64,000 bases of DNA from Siansivirga zeaxanthinifaciens CC-SAMT-1. GTDB lineage: Bacteria; Bacteroidota; Bacteroidia; Flavobacteriales; Flavobacteriaceae. A program made the translations under genes and the position numbers. Below the pieces are notes generated by a model, which had not been told where the DNA came from, did no database searches, and saw only the letters and a program-made list of their open reading frames with translations. The DNA lies in the NCBI RefSeq assembly GCF_000941055.1, contig NZ_CP007202.1, forward strand, positions 2,774,437 to 2,838,436. Direction: 5' to 3'. Shown in pieces: positions 17,827-27,600 of the stretch (position 1 is its first letter; each line of letters starts with the position of its first letter).

Positions 17827-18411
17827 TTAAACCAAATCTAATTTTTTTCTTATTCTACTTAATTGTACCGGAGTTATCCCTAAATAGGATGCAATATGAT
17901 ACTGTGGTATAATCTTATCAACTTCGGGTATTTGTTTTCTCAACTCCAAATACCTATCTGTTGCATTCAACGAAATAAGTTCAATCAATCTGTTTTCATA
18001 AAAACCATAAAATTTCTCTATAACCTTAATATATAGATTTTTAAGAGCAATATCGTTTTTACTTTTTTCAATAAACTTACAATAATTCATTTCAAATACT
18101 TCACAATCTGAAAGTGTTTCAAAAACAAAAGATGAAGGTTTTTTATCTATCAAAGCCGTTAAATGCCCTATTACAGAAATAGGCAAGTAAAAACTTTTAT
18201 TGTATTCTTTTCCAGATTCTGTAATCATATAACAACGAATTTGACCAGAAAATATCATATATACTTTAGTTGGTACTTCATTCATTTTAATTAATTGAGT
18301 ACCAGCTTTCACAGTTTTGAATTCAGAAATTTCTAAAAGCAACTGTACATGTTCTTCTGTTAACTCTGTATAAGAATTTAAAAACTCAACACCTTTAGTA
18401 ATATCTATCAT
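17827..18411 (-). CDS. Crp/Fnr-family transcriptional regulator (first of two in the window)
   Basis: 194 residues: N-terminal cyclic-nucleotide-binding-type beta-roll (about 25-115) and a C-terminal helix-turn-helix (IASYLGITPVQLSRIRKKL, about 173-191). It has no Fe-S cysteine cluster like E. coli FNR, and the effector is unknown. This short type is abundant in Bacteroidota. Not adjacent to an obvious target. An FNR-like box (TTGAT-N4-ATCAC) lies about 85-100 nt upstream of its start. Confidence 0.88.
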   Translation of the reverse strand: MIDITKGVEFLNSYTELTEEHVQLLLEISEFKTVKAGTQLIKMNEVPTKVYMIFSGQIRCYMITESGKEYNKSFYLPISVIGHLTALIDKKPSSFVFETLSDCEVFEMNYCKFIEKSKNDIALKNLYIKVIEKFYGFYENRLIELISLNATDRYLELRKQIPEVDKIIPQYHIASYLGITPVQLSRIRKKLDLV

Positions 18412-18423
18412 TGTATTAATTTA

Positions 18424-18455
18424 TAAAAAAAGATAACATAAAATGTTATCTTTTT
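18424..18455 (-). terminator. Terminator between the coiled-coil protein gene and the Crp-like gene
   Basis: AAAAAAGATAACAT / ATGTTATCTTTTTT with a 2-4 nt loop, about 150 nt downstream of the 18601-19485 gene on the reverse strand. It lies just before the Crp-like start codon, so it could also attenuate that gene. Confidence 0.65.
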
Positions 18456-18495
18456 TATTATATCCATTTCAGAATTTAAAAATATATAAAGTAAA

Positions 18496-18509
18496 TTGAT
18501 TTAAATCAC
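18496..18509. promoter_or_regulatory. FNR-like palindrome upstream of the Crp-like gene
   Basis: TTGATTTAAATCAC has FNR-type half-sites TTGAT and ATCAC with 4-nt spacing. It lies 85-98 nt upstream of the reverse-strand regulator start at 18411. No TAnnTTTG core is placed 22 nt from it on either strand, unlike the sites near 47-60 kb, so function is uncertain. Confidence 0.25.
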
Positions 18510-18600
18510 TTTTTTATACTTTTTTTATTCAAATAAAACATTTTTTTTTGTAAGGTTATGCTTATTTGTATTTATTGAAAGATAAACCTACCACGAACAA

Positions 18601-19485
18601 TTACTTTAAGGTAAATTCTGAAGTCGACACTAAATCTTTCTCATTAAACACATTTACGATATAACGTCCTTTTTGAAATTCTTTATCGCCTTTAGATTCT
18701 ACGAATTCACAGATATTTAAATTGGCATTTTCGTAATTAAATTTACTAATTGTGCTATAATTTAGACTAACAGCACCAAATTGTACTTGCTCATTTAAAC
18801 CAAGGATGTTGTTTTTAGGATCTATAACTTGTATGTATAATTCTTGATCGCCTGCTTGTACTAATTTATTTTTAGCAACAATAAAACAAACTCTAATTTT
18901 ATCACTTCTTCCTGCGCGCTCTGTTGGAATTACTTTTCCTGAAGTTCGAACAATAACACCACTGGCCTTTAAATCGACAGCTGTTAAAACTGCTGCATTA
19001 GAAACCACATCTGCTAAGGCATTGTTTTGAAGCAATAACGAATCGGTGAACATAGTGCGCTCTTCTAGCTGCACACGAGTACTATCTAAAGAACTGGCTA
19101 AATAAGAATTCTCTACTTTAAGTTTTTCATTTTGCTCTAATAAAACATCCATCTCTTTTTGAAGCGAGATATATTTTTGTTTATACTTCCATAAACTCTT
19201 AATGTTAGTTTCTGAAATTTTTAATGAATCTATTAAGCCTTGAATTCGATTACGTGCTTCTACTAAATTTTTGTTAGCTATTTCATTTTCGCCAATTGCC
19301 TCATCGTATTGTTTGGCCATGGCACTTAAATCATTCATAACTAACTGTTTTTGTTCTGTTAAGTCTTTTTCTACTTGAGCGCTTTTAGAATATAAATTCA
19401 TTGTGTAAAAAGCGGTTCCTAAAAACAAAACCAATGCAATACCTAATGCTACTTTTAAACCTGTACTACTTTTACTATTTTCCAT
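18601..19485 (-). CDS. Membrane-anchored coiled-coil protein of unknown function
   Basis: 294 residues: one N-terminal transmembrane helix (about 11-31), a long coiled coil (about 33-160, many E/K/L/N with TEQKQLVMNDLSAMAKQYDEA-type heptads), and a C-terminal beta-rich domain (about 175-294, RSDKIRVCFIVAKNKLV to FEFTLK-like end). The topology places the coiled coil and domain outside the cytoplasm. Relatives in flavobacteria are sometimes labelled chromosome partitioning protein, for which I see no support. It stands alone, with ~287 nt upstream that I cannot interpret. Confidence 0.75.
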   Translation of the reverse strand: MENSKSSTGLKVALGIALVLFLGTAFYTMNLYSKSAQVEKDLTEQKQLVMNDLSAMAKQYDEAIGENEIANKNLVEARNRIQGLIDSLKISETNIKSLWKYKQKYISLQKEMDVLLEQNEKLKVENSYLASSLDSTRVQLEERTMFTDSLLLQNNALADVVSNAAVLTAVDLKASGVIVRTSGKVIPTERAGRSDKIRVCFIVAKNKLVQAGDQELYIQVIDPKNNILGLNEQVQFGAVSLNYSTISKFNYENANLNICEFVESKGDKEFQKGRYIVNVFNEKDLVSTSEFTLK

Positions 19486-19772
19486 AATTTGTTTGTTTAA
19501 ATTTTAAATTAATTTTTAGATGCCTTTTAATTTATAGAGGTTTTATTTTAGTTTTTCAAAATTTACAATTCTAAATAAATTTAAGAAATAGCTCATTTTA
19601 ATGATAACAACATCCTATTTTAAAAGTGCATTTGATTTATATACGTGACAGTTAAAAGTTTGGATCTTGAAGCTTATTTTTTTTCGATAAACTAACAATA
19701 TATGTGTTTTTTGTAAAACCTCTCTATTTAAAGATTTATAAATATTTCCTTTAACTCACTATAATTATTGAT

Positions 19773-20363
19773 TTATGATGCATCAAAAATATTATAAATT
19801 TGAGCATATTGTAGCAAAACAATCGTTCTAGTATCATGTATTAAGCCGTTTTCTAACATTTTAATGGCTTCAGTAAAAGGAATTTCCAAAACCTCGATAT
19901 CTTCATGTTCTGTATCTATACCTCCGCCCTCACTAACTTTCATATTATCTGTATATTCACCAATAAAAAAATGCATTTTTTCGGTCATAACTCCTGGAGA
20001 TGAGTAAGCTTCATAAACTTTTTTCACCTCTTTAATTCTATAACCAACTTCTTCTTCAGTTTCACGAATAATACAAGCTTCAGGATGATCTTTATCTAAC
20101 ATGCCTGCACAAATTTCAACCAAAAAACCATCGTTATTATCGTTTAAAAATGTTGGCATCCTAAATTGTTTAACTAAAATAACGGTTTTCTTTAGTTTGT
20201 TATATAATAATATACCCGCACCATCGCCTCTATTATAAACCTCTCGCATTTGAGTCACCCAATTTCCGGATTTCATCTTATAATCAAAAACATATTTCTT
20301 TAAAATGTAATAATTATCGGAAAGTAATTCGTTTTTTATGTTCTTTAAATGTTCTGTATTCAT
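19773..20363 (-). CDS. NUDIX hydrolase, NudK-like (nucleoside-diphosphate sugar pyrophosphatase)
   Basis: 196 residues with a Nudix box at about 87-109: glycine start, ETEEEVGYRI end, giving the G-x5-E-x7-R-E-x2-E-E pattern that binds Mg and positions the pyrophosphate. Sequence before the box (VILVKQFRMPTFLNDN) is typical of the GDP-mannose/ADP-ribose pyrophosphatase branch (NudK/NudF). The substrate is therefore probably a nucleotide sugar. Single gene; nothing in the flanks shows a pathway. Confidence 0.88.
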   Translation of the reverse strand: MNTEHLKNIKNELLSDNYYILKKYVFDYKMKSGNWVTQMREVYNRGDGAGILLYNKLKKTVILVKQFRMPTFLNDNNDGFLVEICAGMLDKDHPEACIIRETEEEVGYRIKEVKKVYEAYSSPGVMTEKMHFFIGEYTDNMKVSEGGGIDTEHEDIEVLEIPFTEAIKMLENGLIHDTRTIVLLQYAQIYNIFDAS

Positions 20364-20498
20364 TAGAAATATTGTTTTTTATAACATGATTTTACTATAG
20401 TAAATCTGTATTTAAGACTAATAATCAAGTGCTTTTAACCCGAAATATTCTTAATTTGGACTTAGAAATTACACACAATCAAATTATTACCTCTTAAA

Positions 20499-20528
20499 TT
20501 GAAAAATAAATAAAATACATTATATTTG
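20499..20528 (+). promoter_or_regulatory. Full-consensus promoter of the small membrane protein pair
   Basis: TTG (20499-20501), a 19-nt spacer, then TATATTTG (20521-20528): both elements of the Bacteroidota housekeeping promoter with ideal spacing. Transcription would start about 22-25 nt before the ATG at 20557. Confidence 0.7.
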
Positions 20529-20556
20529 ATACATAAACTAATCATTAGGATTTATT

Positions 20557-20787
20557 ATGATTCAAAATTACTACAATTCTTTTCTAAAATTACCATTGAT
20601 TAGTCAATCGAGCATTTTAACCATTTTAATTATTGCGTTTACCTTTTTTAGTATTCTTCTGTTATTGGGATTACGAAAATCTTATAAATTAAAAAAAGAA
20701 AACGAACGCTTAGAAAAATTAAGTGAAGAAATGTCTAAAAAAGAAGAAGAATACACCGACTTCACCGAAGGGCATATGTACCAATAA
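20557..20787 (+). CDS. Small membrane protein with charged coiled coil and GHMYQ C-terminus
   Basis: 76 residues: one transmembrane helix (about 19-42), then a strongly charged coiled coil (LKKENERLEKLSEEMSKKEEE) and a C-terminal tail TDFTEGHMYQ. It has a full-consensus promoter and is followed after 8 nt by a second small gene whose product ends in the near-identical GHLYQ. No known function. The shared tail suggests a common partner or a C-terminal recognition signal. Confidence 0.75.
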   Translation: MIQNYYNSFLKLPLISQSSILTILIIAFTFFSILLLLGLRKSYKLKKENERLEKLSEEMSKKEEEYTDFTEGHMYQ

Positions 20788-20795
20788 ATATATTT

Positions 20796-20996
20796 ATGAT
20801 AGAGGGAATTTTTTGTTTAATTTTTATTTTGATAATGGCTTTAATTGCAGTTTGTATTAAAAGTGATTTATATGTTGACGAGCATAATTTAGCGATTCAA
20901 AATGAATTAGATACTTTCGATAAAAATTTTAAACATATCGAATCTATTGAGATAGATTCAAACTTTAAAACGGGCTCGGGACACTTATATCAATAA
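20796..20996 (+). CDS. Small membrane protein with GHLYQ C-terminus
   Basis: 66 residues: an N-terminal transmembrane helix (about 4-24), a short mixed-charge segment (DEHNLAIQNELDTFDKNF) and the tail KTGSGHLYQ. Eight nucleotides after the preceding small gene, and followed by a terminator. Outside the last five residues it is not clearly homologous to its neighbour. Function unknown. Confidence 0.7.
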   Translation: MIEGIFCLIFILIMALIAVCIKSDLYVDEHNLAIQNELDTFDKNFKHIESIEIDSNFKTGSGHLYQ

Positions 20997-21027
20997 AAAA
21001 ACGCCCACTTTACAGTGAGCGCTTTTC
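20996..21027. terminator. Imperfect bidirectional terminator
   Basis: AAAACGCCCACT / AGTGAGCGCTTTT around a TTAC loop, with one internal mismatch, plus A and T runs. It lies between the convergent small-protein pair and ettA. Confidence 0.65.
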
Positions 21028-21032
21028 AAATA

Positions 21033-22724
21033 TTATCTTACAAGTTTTTTATACTTAATACGTTTTGGAGTTAAATCACCACCCAAACGTTTCTTTTTGT
21101 TTTCTTCATATTCACTAAAACTTCCCTCAAAGAAATAAACTTGAGAATCGCCTTCAAAAGCTAAAATATGAGTACAAATTCTATCTAAAAACCATCTATC
21201 ATGCGAAATAACTACGGCACAACCAGCAAAGTTTTCTAAACCTTCCTCTAATGCTCGTAAGGTATTTACATCAAGGTCGTTTGTAGGCTCATCTAAAAGC
21301 AATACGTTTCCTTCTTCTTTAAGCGTCATGGCTAAATGCAAGCGGTTACGCTCACCACCAGATAGTAATTTTACTTTTTTATTTTGCTCGCCACCAGAGA
21401 AATTAAAACGACTTAAATACGCTCTGGAATTTACCTCTCGGCCGCCCATTAAAATAAGCTCTTGCTCGTCGCTAAAATTTTGCCAAATTGTTTTTTCAGG
21501 ATCGATGTTAGAGTGACTTTGGTCTACGTAGGCTATTTTTGCTGTTTCACCCACAACAAACTCGCCCTTATCTGGAGTTTGTTCGCCCATAATCATTCTA
21601 AAAATAGTGGTTTTACCAGCACCATTCGGGCCAATAACTCCTACAATACCGGCTTGTGGTAATTTAAAATTTAAATCTTCATAAAGTAATTTGTCATCAA
21701 ATCCTTTACTAACTCCAACAGCTTCAATAACATTGGTACCTAAACGTGGACCGTTTGGAATGTATATTTCAAGTTTTTCATCAAGTTGTTTTTGGTCTTG
21801 ACTCATTAACTTGTCGTAATTATTTAAACGTGCTTTTTGCTTGGTTTGACGTCCTTTAGCTCCTTGACGTACCCACTCCAACTCACGCTCTAATGTTTTT
21901 TGGCGCTTAGATGCTGTTTTACTTTCTTGTGCCAAACGTTTCGATTTCTGGTCTAACCAAGATGAGTAATTTCCTTTCCAAGGAATACCTTCTCCTCTAT
22001 CTAATTCTAAAATCCAACCAGCTACGTTATCTAAAAAGTATCTATCGTGCGTTACAGCAATTACTGTTCCTTTATATTGTGCTAAATGCTGCTCTAACCA
22101 ATGTACCGATTCGGCATCTAAGTGGTTGGTAGGCTCATCTAAAAGTAATACATCGGGTTCTTGCAATAATAATCGGCATAAAGCAACACGACGTTTTTCA
22201 CCACCAGATAAAACACTTATTTTTTTATCGCCATCGGGTGTACGAAGCGCATCCATAGCAATTTCTAATTTTGTATCCAGTTCCCAAGCATTTGAAGCAT
22301 CAATTTTATCCTGTAGTTCGGCTTGACGGTTCATGAGTTTGTCCATTTTATCGGGGTCGCTATAAACCTCTTCTAAACCAAACATATCATTTATTTTATT
22401 GTATTCTTCAAGAATCGCAACCGTTTCGGCAGCACCTTCTCTAACAATTTCAATAACTGTTTTTGTTTCGTCTAATTTTGGTTCTTGCTCTAAATAACCA
22501 ACCGAATAATCTTGTAAAAAGGTAACATCGCCTTGATAATTTTTATCTACACCTGCAATAATTTTAAGCAAAGTAGACTTACCCGAACCATTTAAACCTA
22601 AAATTCCAATTTTAGCTCCGTAGAAAAAACTTAGGTAAATATTTTTTAAAACTGGTGTATTAGCACCTTGAAATGTCTTAGTTAAACCAGACATTGAGAA
22701 AATAACTTTCTTATCGTCACTCAT
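21033..22724 (-). CDS. ettA: ABC-F protein EttA (energy-dependent translational throttle)
   Basis: 563 residues with two ABC ATPase domains and no membrane segments. Domain 1: Walker A GLNGSGKST, signature LSGGEKRRVALCRLLL, Walker B LLLDEPTNHLD. Domain 2: Walker A GPNGAGKTT, signature LSGGERNRLHLAM, Walker B LLLDEPTNDLD. Between them lies the charged P-site tRNA-interacting linker (about 245-310). EttA binds the ribosomal E site and gates early elongation according to the ATP/ADP ratio. It is preceded on the same strand by a small membrane protein gene. Confidence 0.95.
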   Translation of the reverse strand: MSDDKKVIFSMSGLTKTFQGANTPVLKNIYLSFFYGAKIGILGLNGSGKSTLLKIIAGVDKNYQGDVTFLQDYSVGYLEQEPKLDETKTVIEIVREGAAETVAILEEYNKINDMFGLEEVYSDPDKMDKLMNRQAELQDKIDASNAWELDTKLEIAMDALRTPDGDKKISVLSGGEKRRVALCRLLLQEPDVLLLDEPTNHLDAESVHWLEQHLAQYKGTVIAVTHDRYFLDNVAGWILELDRGEGIPWKGNYSSWLDQKSKRLAQESKTASKRQKTLERELEWVRQGAKGRQTKQKARLNNYDKLMSQDQKQLDEKLEIYIPNGPRLGTNVIEAVGVSKGFDDKLLYEDLNFKLPQAGIVGVIGPNGAGKTTIFRMIMGEQTPDKGEFVVGETAKIAYVDQSHSNIDPEKTIWQNFSDEQELILMGGREVNSRAYLSRFNFSGGEQNKKVKLLSGGERNRLHLAMTLKEEGNVLLLDEPTNDLDVNTLRALEEGLENFAGCAVVISHDRWFLDRICTHILAFEGDSQVYFFEGSFSEYEENKKKRLGGDLTPKRIKYKKLVR

Positions 22725-22755
22725 TTTGTAACTACTATTTTTTTGTTAGAAGAAA

Positions 22756-22938
22756 TTAAACGCGGCCTTTTAATGCATTAAAAACCCAGGCAATGGCAAA
22801 GAAACCAAAACCCACAGCAGCAAAACCCCAACCTGCAACATCATCGTATCTAAAAGCGCCAAGCGCTATTAAACTTAATCCTACTATTATCATTATTGTT
22901 GTGGCCCAAGCCAATACTGTATTTTTATTCATTGCCAT
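22756..22938 (-). CDS. Small CAL67264-like membrane protein
   Basis: 60 residues, two hydrophobic helices (about 8-28 and 36-53) separated by RYDDVAGWG, ending in a basic NALKGRV. It lies 31 nt upstream of ettA on the same strand, a pairing I associate with the flavobacterial family named after Gramella CAL67264; that name is from memory. The start may be the first ATG or the one two codons later. No function is known. Confidence 0.75.
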   Translation of the reverse strand: MAMNKNTVLAWATTIMIIVGLSLIALGAFRYDDVAGWGFAAVGFGFFAIAWVFNALKGRV

Positions 22939-23246
22939 AGTTAGTTGTATAAATTTAATAAAGGCAAATATCGTGTTTTTACTACTAAATTTAAAACTTA
23001 AAAAAAATATATTCTTATAAAGTTAAAATTGATAAAATTTGAAATAGGAATCTTTAACATATTTAAGGCAGGTCTTTTTAAAAACTCATTTTTATTCGCA
23101 AATTATTTCTAAATAACAACTTTCAGAAGAATATTCTAAAGACTCTTTAATTAACTTTTTTTTATTGTTTAAAAAAAGTTTAAATCATGAACAAGCAACT
23201 ATTTTTGCGCTTGATTTTTACATAAAAAAGCCCAATTAAATTTATT
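22939..23246. other. 308-nt gene-free stretch between ettA unit and MFS gene
   Basis: AT-rich, with no open frame of coding character and no strong hairpin. One exact TATTTTTG core lies at 23200-23207, 40 nt before the MFS start, but no TTG sits 17-23 nt upstream of it. I see nothing else to support. Confidence 0.4.
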
Positions 23247-24434
23247 ATGAATAAAGCCTTATTATCTCTAGCCATTGGAGGTTTTGGAATTGGACTCACT
23301 GAATTTGTTATCATGGGAATTTTACCAGATGTTGCAAACGCTTTTAGTATTTCCATTCCAAAAGCTGGTCATTTTATTTCTGCCTATGCACTCGGTGTTG
23401 TTGTTGGCGCCCCATTATTAACGGGCATAGGCAGTAAATGGGCCGCTAACAAGGTATTATTGGGATTAATGATTTGGTTTACAGTATTTAATACCCTTTC
23501 TGCATTTGCCTCTGGTTATAATTCGTTCATGGTTTTAAGATTTATGTCCGGGTTGCCCCATGGGGCATTTTTTGGTATAGGCGCGGTCGTTGCTGGCAAA
23601 CTATCAAAAAAAGGTAAAGAGGCACAAGGAATAGCCATTATGTTTAGCGGCTTAACAATAGCCAATTTAATGGGGGTTCCTTTAGGAACTTATTTAGGGA
23701 AGCATTTTAACTGGAGTATCTCATTTTTAATGGTTGGTATTGTGGGTGTTTTAGCTGTTTTAAGTGTTAAATTCTGGATGCCATTATTAAAACAATCTTC
23801 TGAAGTTAATTTCTTTAAAGAATTCAAAATTTTTAAACGCTTGGAACTGTGGTTAATTATTTTACTAACAACCATTGGTACTGGTGGATTTTTTGCTTGG
23901 TATAGTTACATTTCACCCTTAATAACAGATGTAGCAGGACATTCTAAAGAAATGGTTTCGTATGCCATGATTTTAGCAGGATTAGGTATGGTTATAGGAA
24001 ACTTTCTAGGAGCAAAATTGGCAGAACGATTTATACCAATACATGCCATTATTATCATCCTTATTTTTATGGTGTTTTGCTTATCACTTAATACATTTTT
24101 AGCTTCAAGCAAAATACTCGTTTTAGTAATGACTTTCGTAATAGGTATTATTTGTTTTTGCATTTCTACACCTATTCAACTTGCTATAATAAATGCTTCT
24201 AAAGGGTCTGAAACGTTGGGGTCTTCGCTAAATCAAAGTGCATTTAACATAGGTAATGCTTCTGGAGCCTATTTAGCAGGAATACCAATTGCCATGGGAT
24301 ACGGTTATACCTCGGCCGACTGGGTTGGTGCTGCAATGGCTGCAACAGGTGTCATTATTGCATTTGTTATTATGCTCTTGAGAAAATCAAAATTCAAAGA
24401 AAAAAGCAAAACCCAGTTATCGTATTCTAATTAA
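23247..24434 (+). CDS. MFS transporter of the DHA1/AraJ type
   Basis: 395 residues with 12 predicted membrane helices, in the inner membrane. The N-terminal half has the drug/H+ antiporter pattern: LTEFVIMGILPDVA in helix 1, and FMSGLPHGAFFGIGAVVAGKL near helices 4-5. This resembles AraJ/YdhP-type sugar or drug efflux carriers; the substrate cannot be read from sequence. Single gene. The following ~224-nt gap has no terminator that I can see. Confidence 0.9.
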   Translation: MNKALLSLAIGGFGIGLTEFVIMGILPDVANAFSISIPKAGHFISAYALGVVVGAPLLTGIGSKWAANKVLLGLMIWFTVFNTLSAFASGYNSFMVLRFMSGLPHGAFFGIGAVVAGKLSKKGKEAQGIAIMFSGLTIANLMGVPLGTYLGKHFNWSISFLMVGIVGVLAVLSVKFWMPLLKQSSEVNFFKEFKIFKRLELWLIILLTTIGTGGFFAWYSYISPLITDVAGHSKEMVSYAMILAGLGMVIGNFLGAKLAERFIPIHAIIIILIFMVFCLSLNTFLASSKILVLVMTFVIGIICFCISTPIQLAIINASKGSETLGSSLNQSAFNIGNASGAYLAGIPIAMGYGYTSADWVGAAMAATGVIIAFVIMLLRKSKFKEKSKTQLSYSN

Positions 24435-24658
24435 TTTTTTTTGTTGAAATCAACGTTTAATCAAAAATAAAGGTGGTTACCAGTAATTTCTGTTTGTTTT
24501 TCCATTCTTATTTTAATTAAAAAAAGATATCAAAATTACGGACCTACTAAAAAACAATGTTAAAATTAAATTTTTATCATTCTTTTTAATTTTTATAGTT
24601 TCTTACTTTATTTCAAAAGAAAAAACACTTAAATTGTCATGTAATTAAATATATCTAC

Positions 24659-27600
24659 ATGGCTTTAAAAGTTGTAATTTCACACAAAACAAAATACAAA
24701 TACGATCGACCTGTTTCATTATCACCTCACGTTTTCAGATTACGTCCTGCACCACACAGCAGAACGCCTATCGAATCGTATTCTATAAAAATTAAACCCG
24801 AAAATCAATTTTTCAATTGGCAACAAGATCCTTTTGGAAATTATATTGCGCGTTTGGTTTTTCCTGAAAAAACAACAGAGTTGTCTATCGATGTTGAAAT
24901 TATAGCCGATTTAAAAACCATCAACCCGTTTGATTTCTTTGTTGAAAAATATGCCGAAGAATATCCGTTTGAATACGATGAAACCTTAAAAAAGGAGTTA
25001 CTTCCTTATTTAGAAATTACAGACAGAGGTGAGCTTTTACAAGACTTTTTAAAAAAAATAGATTTTTCACCAAGAAAAACCATCTATTTTTTAATTGATA
25101 TCAATAGAAAAATATACGAATATCTTAATTACAATATTCGTATGGATCCTGGGGTTCAAACCTGTGAGGAAACTTTATCTCAGAAAAATGGATCTTGTCG
25201 TGATTACGCCTGGTTATTTGTACAAACATTAAGACATTTAGGCTTTGGAGCCCGTTTTGTTTCGGGGTATTTAGTTCAGTTAAAATCTGATGAAAAATCA
25301 TTAGACGGTCCTTCAGGTCCTGAAGAAGATTTTACCGATTTACATGCCTGGGCCGAAGTTTATATTCCTGGTGCTGGTTGGATAGGATTTGATGCAACCT
25401 CTGGTTTATTAGCTGGCGAAGGCCATATACCACTGGCTTGTACACCTTCATTTGAAAGTGCCGCACCCGTTTCTGGTATGACCGATGTTTGTGAAACCGA
25501 ATTTTTCTTTGAAAACTCGGTAACTCGAATTTTCGAATCGCCACGTGTAACAAAACCTTACACCGAAGAACAATGGAACGCTATTTATAAATTAGGTCGT
25601 AAAGTTGAAAAACAATTAGTTAAAGGCGATGTAAGACTAACTATGGGTGGTGAACCAACCTTTGTTTCCATAGACGATATGGAAGCACCAGAATGGAACA
25701 CCGATGCCGATGGACCACATAAAAGACAACTTGCCAAAGACCTATCGGCAAGATTATATGATGTTTTTGGAAAAGGTGCCATTTTACATCAAGCACAAGG
25801 AAAATGGTATCCAGGAGAACCTTTACCAAGATGGCAAATAGAAATTTGCTGGAGAAAAGATGGTAAAAAGATTTGGCACGACCGAAGCTTATTTTCACTT
25901 TTTGCTGAAAATCCTGTTATTCCTGCAGATGCCGACAAACTATTTTTACAAACACTTACCAAATATTTAGGGGTAACAGATGCTACCATAAAACCTACAT
26001 ACGAAGATTCTTTTTATTTTCTGTGGCAAGAAGGTCAAATGCCTATAGACATCGACCCTACACAAGAAAATGGTAATCTTTTAGTAAAAGATAAACTAAA
26101 AGAAATTCTGGCGAATGGTACTTCAAAACCAACGGGATACGTATTACCAATTAACAATACCAGAGGCGATTGGTATACTTGTTTTTGGGAATTTAGAAGA
26201 CAACACCTTTTCTTAATTCCTGGTAACTCCCCTATTGGATTGCGTTTACCTCTAGATTCTCTATTACTTAAACCTTTCGATGAAGAATTCCCGGTTTATA
26301 TACCAGATAATTTCTCTAAAAAGAAAGTTTTACCAAGTTACAAACGCGTCGTTTCTAAAAGAGTGGAAGACATTTTAAATAATGGCCTACCACATAACAA
26401 AACAAATTATTTTATTAGAACCGCTTTATGTGCCGAAATACGCGATGGTAAGTTACATTTGTTCTTACCACCTGTTGATAGCATTGAGATATTTTTAGAT
26501 TTAATGGCTTCTATTGAAGCTACCGCCAAAGAATTATCGATACCTGTTGTTTTAGAAGGTTATGATGCTCCAAAAGATCACAGGTTAGAATCTATGAAAG
26601 TAACCCCTGATCCTGGTGTTATTGAAGTAAATGTTCAACCAGCTAATAACTGGGAAGAGCTTTGTAATAACACAACTACATTATATTCTGAAGCTAAAAA
26701 ATCACGTTTAGGCACCGAAAAATTCATGTTAGATGGTAAACACACCGGAACTGGTGGTGGAAACCACGTAACCTTGGGCGGTACATCGCCTGCCGATAGT
26801 CCGTTGTTAAGAAAACCGAGTCTATTAAGAAGTTTATTAACATTCTGGCAACATCATCCAGGACTTTCTTATTTGTTTTCTGGAGCATTCGTTGGGGCTA
26901 CCAGTCAGGCGCCAAGAATTGATGAGGCTCGCATGGAAAATTTATACGAATTAGAAATTGCTTTCGACCAAATTCCAAAAGATGGCGAAGTGCCTTTCTG
27001 GTTAACCGATAGACTTTTTCGTCACCTACTAACAGATTTAACAGGAAATACGCATCGTGCAGAATTCTGTATCGATAAATTATATTCTCCAGACTCATCG
27101 TCTGGTCGCTTAGGTATCTTGGAGCTTCGTGCTTTCGATATGCCTCCGCATCCTCAAATGAGCTTAATGCAAAATTTATTGGTAAGAACCTTAGTGGCTT
27201 GGTTCTGGAAAAAACCTTACGAACATAAATTAGTTCGTTGGGGCACAGAATTACACGATAAATTTTTAATCGAACATTTTGTTAGAGAAGACATTAAAGA
27301 TATTGTTGGGCAATTAAATAAAGCTGGATACGATTTTAAAGAAGATTGGTTCGATCCGTTCTTTGAATTTAGATTTCCACTTCACGGTATGGTCGAAATA
27401 AACAACATCCATTTAGAATTAAGAGCTGGTATTGAACCATGGAATGTTTTAGGTGAAGAAGCCACCGGAAACGGTACAGCCCGTTATGTTGACTCTTCGG
27501 TAGAACGTTTACAGGTAAAAGTTAAAAACTTCAATAACGATAGGTATGTGTTAACATGTAATGGCATAAAAGTGGAATTGCGCAGTACGCCTGTAAAAGA

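Noticed and set aside
17817-17830. TTAACATTTGTTAA, similar in shape to the GTAAC-N4-GTTAC sites
   Set aside because: Half-sites differ (TTAAC/GTTAA), it overlaps the 3' end of the reverse-strand Crp-like gene, and no gene or promoter core lies downstream on either strand at the right distance.
24470-24490. GGTTACCAGTAATT before the ATP-grasp operon
   Set aside because: The half-sites are in the inverted order (GTTAC first), and there is no core downstream at the expected distance.
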